Assembly (NCBI RefSeq): GCF_029168945.1
Contig: NC_083604.1
Span: forward strand, 28,825,686-28,889,685
From: Cannabis sativa
Taxonomy: Eukaryota; Streptophyta; Magnoliopsida; Rosales; Cannabaceae
Length of the DNA stretch: 64,000 nucleotides
Reading direction: 5' to 3'
Both the position numbers and the translations under genes were made by a program. A model generated the notes under the pieces. That model searched no databases and was not told where the DNA came from. It saw only the letters and a list, made by a program, of their open reading frames with translations. Shown piece after piece: positions 58,777 through 64,000 of the stretch (position 1 is its first letter; every line of letters starts with the position of its first letter).

Positions 58777-58953
58777 TGACCTGCTAAGTCCTACAGGACA
58801 TGACCTGCCAGGTCCTACAGCCCTTGACCTGCCTTGTCCTGCAGCCCTTGACCCGCAGGCCTTGTCCTTCTAGATCCTATAGGCCTTGTCCTGCTAGGTC
58901 CTGTACACCTTAACCAGCCAGGTCCTGCATACCTTGGGCGGCCTGACCTCCCT
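58777..58953. repeat. Minisatellite, about 24-bp unit
   Basis: About seven diverged units of the type 'gacctgccaggtcctacagc'+'cctt', with 'ggtcctgca'/'ggtcctaca' as the best-kept word. One unit is longer by about 14 bp. Confidence 0.8.
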
Positions 58954-59228
58954 TGTAGGTCTATATGCAGCCATAATTACCTGGTAAGACTCTATAGTGG
59001 CCAGATTGATACAAGCATCCTAGTGGACACAAGTGGCAGGCCCATGCCTCTAAGAATAGGCCCACCATTGGTGCCTTTGACTGAAGGAAGAATGGCAACC
59101 CCCAAGAACAACAATTAGGTTTCTTCCCCGGTACTATGCAAGAGAGACGAGACCAAGAATTGGCCAGCCTCACATGGGCTTGGGAAAAGACCTTGAGTTG
59201 GCCAGACTCAGGGAAGTTTAGGCCGTGC

Positions 59229-59408
59229 GGGCCTTATTGAAGAACCATGCATTGTTGACTACGATATATTTGCTCAGTAGAGACGTGAATCCCTTAAAGA
59301 ATCACGCACTCCTGACTGCGATATATTCGCTCAATTGAGAGGCAAATCCCTTGAAAAACCATGCACTACTGATTGCGATGTACTCACTTAGTAGAGATGC
59401 AAATTCTT
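59229..59408 (+). repeat. Three 57-bp tandem repeats (19-residue units)
   Basis: Units begin at about 59233, 59293 and 59350. In one frame each encodes a form of 'LKNHALLTAIYSLSRDANP' (19 residues). The period is a multiple of three and changes are mostly silent or conservative, so it expanded while coding, probably in the Gag N-terminal part. A TGA now breaks the second unit. Confidence 0.82.
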
Positions 59409-59760
59409 GACATGGATGGATGACCAAGAGCACATCCTTTGATCTCACCAAAAAGAGTTAGATCACCACAACAGAGAGGCTAATGATCTAATAAGGCAAT
59501 TCAACCAAAGTACCGATAGAAGAGATGAGAATCTCATTAGAGATCCACTTCAAGGAAGACTTGTTGATAGATCAGGGAGGGTCTATCGACATGCAGATCA
59601 ACCCAGTTCCTCAGGAACTAGGATAGATCTTCCCTTGCCACATGGAGGACAGACCTTTCCTCAAAGGTGAAACAGCAAAACTATAAAATCTCGACAACCA
59701 GCGGCATGGGGCCAGCTAGGGTTCTTTGGCTTAGCAACAACTCCCTCTATCCATCCTGTA

Positions 59761-59886
59761 GCAGGCCAACCACCAACAGGAGTCCCCATGGCCGGCCAAA
59801 CTCCTCCAACAGTCTCCATGGTCGGCCAGACTCCTCCAACAGTTGCCTTGGCTGACTAGACTCTTCAAATAGTCCCCATGGCCGGT
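59761..59886 (+). repeat. Four 30-bp tandem repeats (10-residue units)
   Basis: Units at 59761-59790, 59791-59820, 59821-59850 and 59851-59880. In one frame they encode forms of 'MAGQTPPTVS'. Stops occur in the last unit. Proline-rich linker repeat in the gag region. Confidence 0.85.
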
Positions 59887-60289
59887 TAGAGAAGAGGACT
59901 CCCTCCCCAAGGGGAGCGAGTCACCCGAAGGTCAATTTTAAATTGATGAGGACTGGCAGTGGGTGGAAATACCCAAAACAACAATTTGAGAAGTTAAGTT
60001 CATCACTTCAGACAGTTCGATCCACCAAACTCCAGTAATTGGTGTGATCTACCCTATGTAATTGCACAAGCTCCACCAGCTAGGCAAAGAAGTGTGGCCA
60101 GTAAGGCCCTACCAAGCTTAGGGCTAGATGACCATGTATGAGCACCAGACTCAGGGCTGGCCGACCTTGAGTATACCCTCTCCCAAGGTATGGCTGGCCA
60201 GGCTCTCTCCAATCTGAAACTTCAACTCAATTAAAGAAGGTCAATCCACTAGGCCCCTGCAGCAACAGACCCTTCTGTGCAAGCACAGT

Positions 60290-61150
60290 AGAATCGAATA
60301 CGAGACATGCTCATGGGCCTAGCTGGTCTAAAACCTTCAGAACTTAAGCAAGACAAGGCGAGGGGATTGCCATTCTCGACATACATCCATGTGTTACCCT
60401 TGCCTAAATTCAAGATATCGTCTTGGAAGATGTACACCAGAAGAGAAGACCCTCTTGTACACCTGAAGTACTTTGAGATCCAAACAGATCTCCTACAAGT
60501 ATCTAGAGATGTGCGATGTCGAATCTTTTCGACAACTCTTGCTAAAATAGCCCAACAATGGTATTTCAAGTTTCCCTCAGGAAGATTCAACTCTTGGGAA
60601 GAGCTCTCCCTAGTTCTATATTAAGTTCTCTGCTTCAAGATCAATACCTGCCTGATTAGAGGATCTTATCAAAATAAAGCAAAGATAAGACGAACCCTTG
60701 AAGAACTACATTGAACAGTTCATGGCTGAGGCCACCAAGGTCACAAGCCTGACAAAAGAAGGCTGATACATGGCCATACTCAAAGGCATCCTACCGTTGA
60801 CTGACTTATGGAAAGATATCAATAGGACCTCAATTAAAAACATGGAGGAGTTCCTTGAGCGAGCTCATGGCTTCATACATTTAGAAGAAGTTGTCTGGCA
60901 AGCATAATGACAAACAAACATAGGGCCTCATAGCGCTGTCCAGCATGCCGACCAGCACAAACGATCTCTACCAATTCTAAAAAAATGAGAATGGTGGAGG
61001 CACGCGCAACTACGATGACTCAAACCAACGTAATGGAAAAAGAGGGAAATTCAAAGATCTCTTTATGCCATGAAGTCTAAGGAAGAAGGAGGAGAAGTGT
61101 GTAGCTTAACTCTTCTATCAAAACTCCCAAAGTAAGGCATGACCAGATAT
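60290..61150 (+). pseudogene. Gag core of the Tat-like remnant
   Basis: 60307-60624 encodes 'LPKFKISSWKMYTRREDPL', 'HLKYFEIQTDLLQVSRDVRC', 'AQQWYFKFPSGRFNSWEEL', the Retrotrans_gag pattern of Tat-type elements. It continues in broken frames to about 60900 ('EPLKNYIEQF'-like, then 'MEEFLERAHGF'). The following 60900-61150 gives only a basic linker trace. Different from the gag at 22837-24534. Confidence 0.75.
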
Positions 61151-61177
61151 CCCAACAGGGGGAGTTAGCAACAGGCA

Positions 61178-61500
61178 ATCAGAAGGCTGGCCTCCATCTC
61201 AGAAGGCTGGCCTCCATCCCAAAATGCTGGCCTCCATCTCCGAAGCTGGCCCCTACCCTCGAAGGCTAGCCTCCATCCTAGAAGGCTAGCATCCATCTCC
61301 AAACGGTGGCCTCCATCCCAGAAGGTTGGCCTCCATCTTTGAAGGCTGATCTCTGCCTCCGAAGGCTAGCCTCCATCTCTGAAGCTAGCCCTTGCCTCTG
61401 AAGGCTAGCCTCCATCCTAGAAGGCTGACCTGCATCTCTGAAGACTGATCTCTGCATCCGGAGGCTGGTCTCCATCTCCAAAGGATGGCATCCATCTTTG
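61178..61500. repeat. Minisatellite, 20-bp unit, about 16 copies
   Basis: Units of 19-21 bp of the type 'gaaggctggcctccatctc'. The first two differ at one base and later ones diverge. Because 20 is not a multiple of three, it could not expand in a kept reading frame, unlike the 57- and 30-bp arrays of the same element. The ORF read across its minus strand is an artefact of the repeat. Confidence 0.93.
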
Positions 61501-61756
61501 GCCATGAGTACAGGCAAGTACCACCAACTCTACCCAAACCTTAGATGGCAAGACACTTACGGGTCAACATTGGCAGACCCCATATTATAGGAGAGACCAA
61601 CAAAGCCAGATAACGCTATGCTCGGACACTCCAATACGAACCCAAAAGCGATTTCCTGGTAGGCAAAGAACTAGGCTCTAAGCAACCAAAGCTTGGAGAG
61701 CCCACGATCTCTTTCTCAAAAAGGAGATCCTGTCCAAGACACTTTCTCGCACAACG
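61501..61756 (+). other. Non-coding remnant between minisatellite and protease
   Basis: Lies where the gag-protease linker should be. I see no clear homology. Confidence 0.35.
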
Positions 61757-62150
61757 ACCCCCTAGTCGTAACTGCACAAATTGAGAATATGACCACAGTA
61801 AGATATATGGTTGAAATGGAGCCTCTTTCAACATTCTTTCAAAATTAACACATGAAAAGAAGAGGCTCTAACTTGCTGACTTGCCACCCTACAATCAAGT
61901 GATGTGTGGCCTCTCTGGCCGAAGCATCATGCTCATTTGGTATATCAGATTACCCCTCTATGTTGGAGAAGATCCAACTCTGATGGCACAGTTTGTCGTA
62001 ATCAACGTTCCCTCAGTTTTTAACGCCATGATAGGCTGACTAGACCTATACAACCTGAAGGCAATAACATCCATCTACCACCTTTGCTTGAAATTCCCAA
62101 TAAGGCATGAGGTAGGATGTCAAAAGGAGATTAGCAATTTTCATGTCACT
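61757..62150 (+). pseudogene. Protease region of the Tat-like remnant
   Basis: Reads 'DPLVVTAQIENMTTVRYMVE', then 'CGLSGRSI', 'MAQFVVINVPSVFNAMIG', 'LKAITSIYHLCLKF', matching the order of the protease region at 19780-20130 of the other Tat-like element. The catalytic D-x-G is lost. Confidence 0.72.
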
Positions 62151-62189
62151 ATTGCAACTTGGCCTTGTCCAAAGCCAAGAAATAGAAGA

Positions 62190-62890
62190 TGCATTCATCA
62201 AATCATGAGTACACAAGCTACATGATGTTCAATGGTCGTATCAGCCGCAACATGAAGGTGTGCGTGGATGGTATGCTAAACAAGTCCAAAAGGGCTTGGG
62301 GCATTTGGAGGACCTTCACAAATTCAAAATCCTCCGCAGCTACAACATGAAGAAGCTTAAACCCACACAAGATCTAAGCCCTTTTCAACATGAAGTCGCC
62401 CACAACAACCAATGAAGTACAAAGCCAAATAGGACGCACTACTGCACTAAGCAGTCTTGTGTCCAAGTATACAGACAAATATGTACCCTTCTTCAACATG
62501 AAGCAGAAGCAAAAAAAAAACTCGAGTGGAAAAAGGAATGTAAAACTGCATTCCAGGAGCTAAAGAAAAAAATTGGCTTGGCCACCTGTGTTTCCCAAAT
62601 CCCTAAACAAAGAAGAGTTAGGCATGCACCAAGCAGTCACAGAACATGTTGTGAGTGTTGCTCTTACAAGAGAAGAAGACAATGTACAACACCCTTTATA
62701 CTACACTAGCAAGAGACTGATCGACACTAAGTCGGTTTCCACTGATGGAGAAGTTGACCCGCAGCTTGCTCTTGGCTTCCAAAAAGCTAAGGCCATACTT
62801 CCAGATACACTTTATAAAGGTGTACACCAATCAACATTTGCGATAGGTTCTACAAAAACTCAGAGCCTTAGGCCAACTACCAAGTGAACC
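62190..62890 (+). pseudogene. RT end and RNase H of the Tat-like remnant
   Basis: 'VCVDGMLNKSK' (about 62258-62290) is a relic of the YVDDMLVKS catalytic motif; the RT before it is deleted. 62573-62887 carries RNase H traces: 'HQAVTEHVVSVALTREEDNV', 'HPLYYTSKRLID'. The frame then ends. Confidence 0.72.
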
Positions 62891-63568
62891 ATTAAGACTC
62901 GACCAACATAAAAGCACCTAACAACCAAGCATGGCTACCGAAGGTAAGGCTCTCACTAGCTTCATGGCTGCTCATAGAAGCATATCTCCCCAAATCTCTC
63001 AGAGTTCAGGAGAAAAGCAAGAGCCTAAGAAGAATTGAGAACAAAAGCCCAAGAGGTGCATTGACCACCTGCTCGATGCAGGCATGGCCCCCGAGGCACC
63101 TGGGGGAAACTGATGCACAAGGCAATAAGATCATTTATAAAGCTTTTAACAATGCGGCTGAACATGAAGCTTTGAATGCTGGCCCTAAGGCTATCACACG
63201 AAGCGCAGGCTAACCACCTAGACATTCACCATGACTCTCAGCTAGTCGTAGGTTGTGTCCTAGGTGAATATACAACTTAGTATAAGAAGATGATGGCTTA
63301 CCGAAGCTATTAAGATAGCTCAAAGGCTATACTAGAAGGCAAGCCCCCAAAGATGACACAACAACTGATGCACTGATTAAACTAGCCATTTTCACCTTAA
63401 CAACTAAGGAAAACTTTGTACCTTCTCAATTCTTTAAAGAACTAAGTCCTTTTGTTTCAAAAGGAATAGACATGCTAGACAACCAGCATGGATACACCTA
63501 CAGCAACATACCTTTAAACAAAGACCTTGCTAGAAAGCAGGGACTAGGAGAGCGGCTACAAGGTGTCT
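62891..63568 (+). pseudogene. Second RNase H relic of the Tat-like remnant
   Basis: 'NNAAEHEALNAGPKAI' (about 63150-63195) matches 'NNEAEYEALIAGLKLA' of the domain at 7640-7690. 'QLVVGCVLGEYTT' and 'YKKMMAY' follow, then 'DALIKLAIFTLTT' (63370-63410). Confirms Tat-type domain order. No integrase follows. Confidence 0.65.
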
Positions 63569-64000
63569 AATGTGTAAGTGTTTTTATTATTGATGCAAAT
63601 TCTATAATATTTACAACTCTTCATAGAGTTATATTAAATAAACACTAGAAATTATTTCTATGTTTATTAATAATTGTTAATTCTCATACAATTATTAAGA
63701 ATTTGTTTAATAAAAGGATCTTATGATCTGATAGGGGTGGAGAAAAGTTAAGAAAACTATGCAGTTCAACGATCTTTTATATCTAATGAACTCTGGATAG
63801 TATTCAACTCCACATAAACTCTATCACACTAAGAGAATCATGATCTTTACAACCTTTAGGGGTGGATCATAATCTCTATATACTTAGGGGTGGAGGTTAT
63901 CCACAAGTACCATATATGTATATTCTTAGGGATGGAGTCAATTCCACAATTCCCTATGTAACACATATTTTCTTTAAACATGGAAGTAATATAATGAGTC
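63569..64000 (+). mobile_element. Copia-A internal fragment at the right edge
   Basis: From about 63570 it matches copy 1 from about 27057 onward: 'tgtttttattattgatgcaaattctat', 'gatctgataggggtggagaaaa', and repeated 'aggggtgga' words. It is the decayed pol region of another Copia-A copy, plus strand, running out of the window. Confidence 0.75.

Larger units (their letters stand above)
58740..63568 (+). mobile_element. Old Tat-like Gypsy remnant (plus strand)
   Basis: Gag, protease, RT end, RNase H and second RNase H traces occur in that order on the plus strand, with no frame over 105 codons. No LTRs, primer site or integrase are seen. It is richer in GC than its neighbours and has four tandem-repeat arrays of different period. 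The left edge abuts the chromovirus LTR; the right edge abuts Copia-A internal sequence. Confidence 0.72.

Noticed and set aside
59667..59855. 62-codon ORF with repeated 'HGRPNSSNS' in the Tat-like remnant
   Set aside because: It is an alternative frame of the 30-bp array. The frame giving MAGQTPPTVS units fits a proline-rich Gag linker better.
61178..61500. Possible CRISPR-like array
   Set aside because: Units are head-to-tail without spacers and diverge gradually, in a plant repeat context. It is a minisatellite.
61278..61517. 79-codon minus-strand ORF with repeated Met-Glu-Ala-Ser motifs
   Set aside because: It is the 20-bp minisatellite read in one frame. The unit length is not a multiple of three and the strand is opposite to the element.

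Overview
This window is plant nuclear heterochromatin built almost entirely from LTR retrotransposons nested in one another. The element families (Copia with an initiator-Met-type primer site, a Sirevirus, a chromodomain Gypsy, Tat/Retand-type Gypsy) and the AT-rich, CpG-poor background point to a dicot. I saw no host protein gene, tRNA, rRNA or CRISPR. The sequence alone does not fix the species. A recurring Copia family with ~1.9 kb LTRs is called 'Copia-A' here; it is a working name.

Layout. (1) 1-1439 and 25469-30382 are the two parts of a Copia-A copy (copy 1, + strand). Its 5' end lies outside the window and its right LTR is 28482-30382. (2) It is split by a Tat/Retand-like Gypsy element on the minus strand (1440-25463; 867-bp LTRs about 98.6% identical by eye; target duplication CAAAC). 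This element carries gag, protease, RT, two RNase H domains and integrase on the minus strand. On the plus strand, between integrase and the 3' LTR, it carries an antisense gene with well-phased introns. (3) Two younger insertions break it: a full Copia-A copy 2 (7798-18046, duplication CAATG) in the second RNase H, and a 2.2-kb solo LTR (20627-22836, duplication AGTAT) exactly between gag and pol. (4) 30383-32993 is a chromovirus LTR fragment holding an inverted Copia-A solo LTR (30471-32319, CTAAG). (5) 32994-38560 is a gag-only Sirevirus derivative with several polypurine tracts. (6) 38561-58739 is a decayed minus-strand chromovirus with a chromodomain integrase, invaded by Copia-A copy 3 (41196-51297, AAAGG) and a Copia-A solo LTR (52847-54739, ACTAT). 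(7) 58740 to about 63568 is an old plus-strand Tat-like remnant with four separate minisatellites. (8) 63569-64000 is another piece of Copia-A internal sequence.

Nearly all coding regions are broken. The best preserved are the Tat-like gag, protease-RT and integrase frames and the antisense gene. The observations most worth following are the spliced antisense gene with its own promoter-like leader; the young but coding-dead Copia-A copies, which must have been moved in trans and carry a long array of AT-rich hairpins; and the gag-only Sirevirus with a tandemly repeated non-coding region. Boundaries of full elements and solo LTRs rest on TG..CA ends plus matching 5-bp target duplications read from the sequence. 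Identity values are counts by eye.
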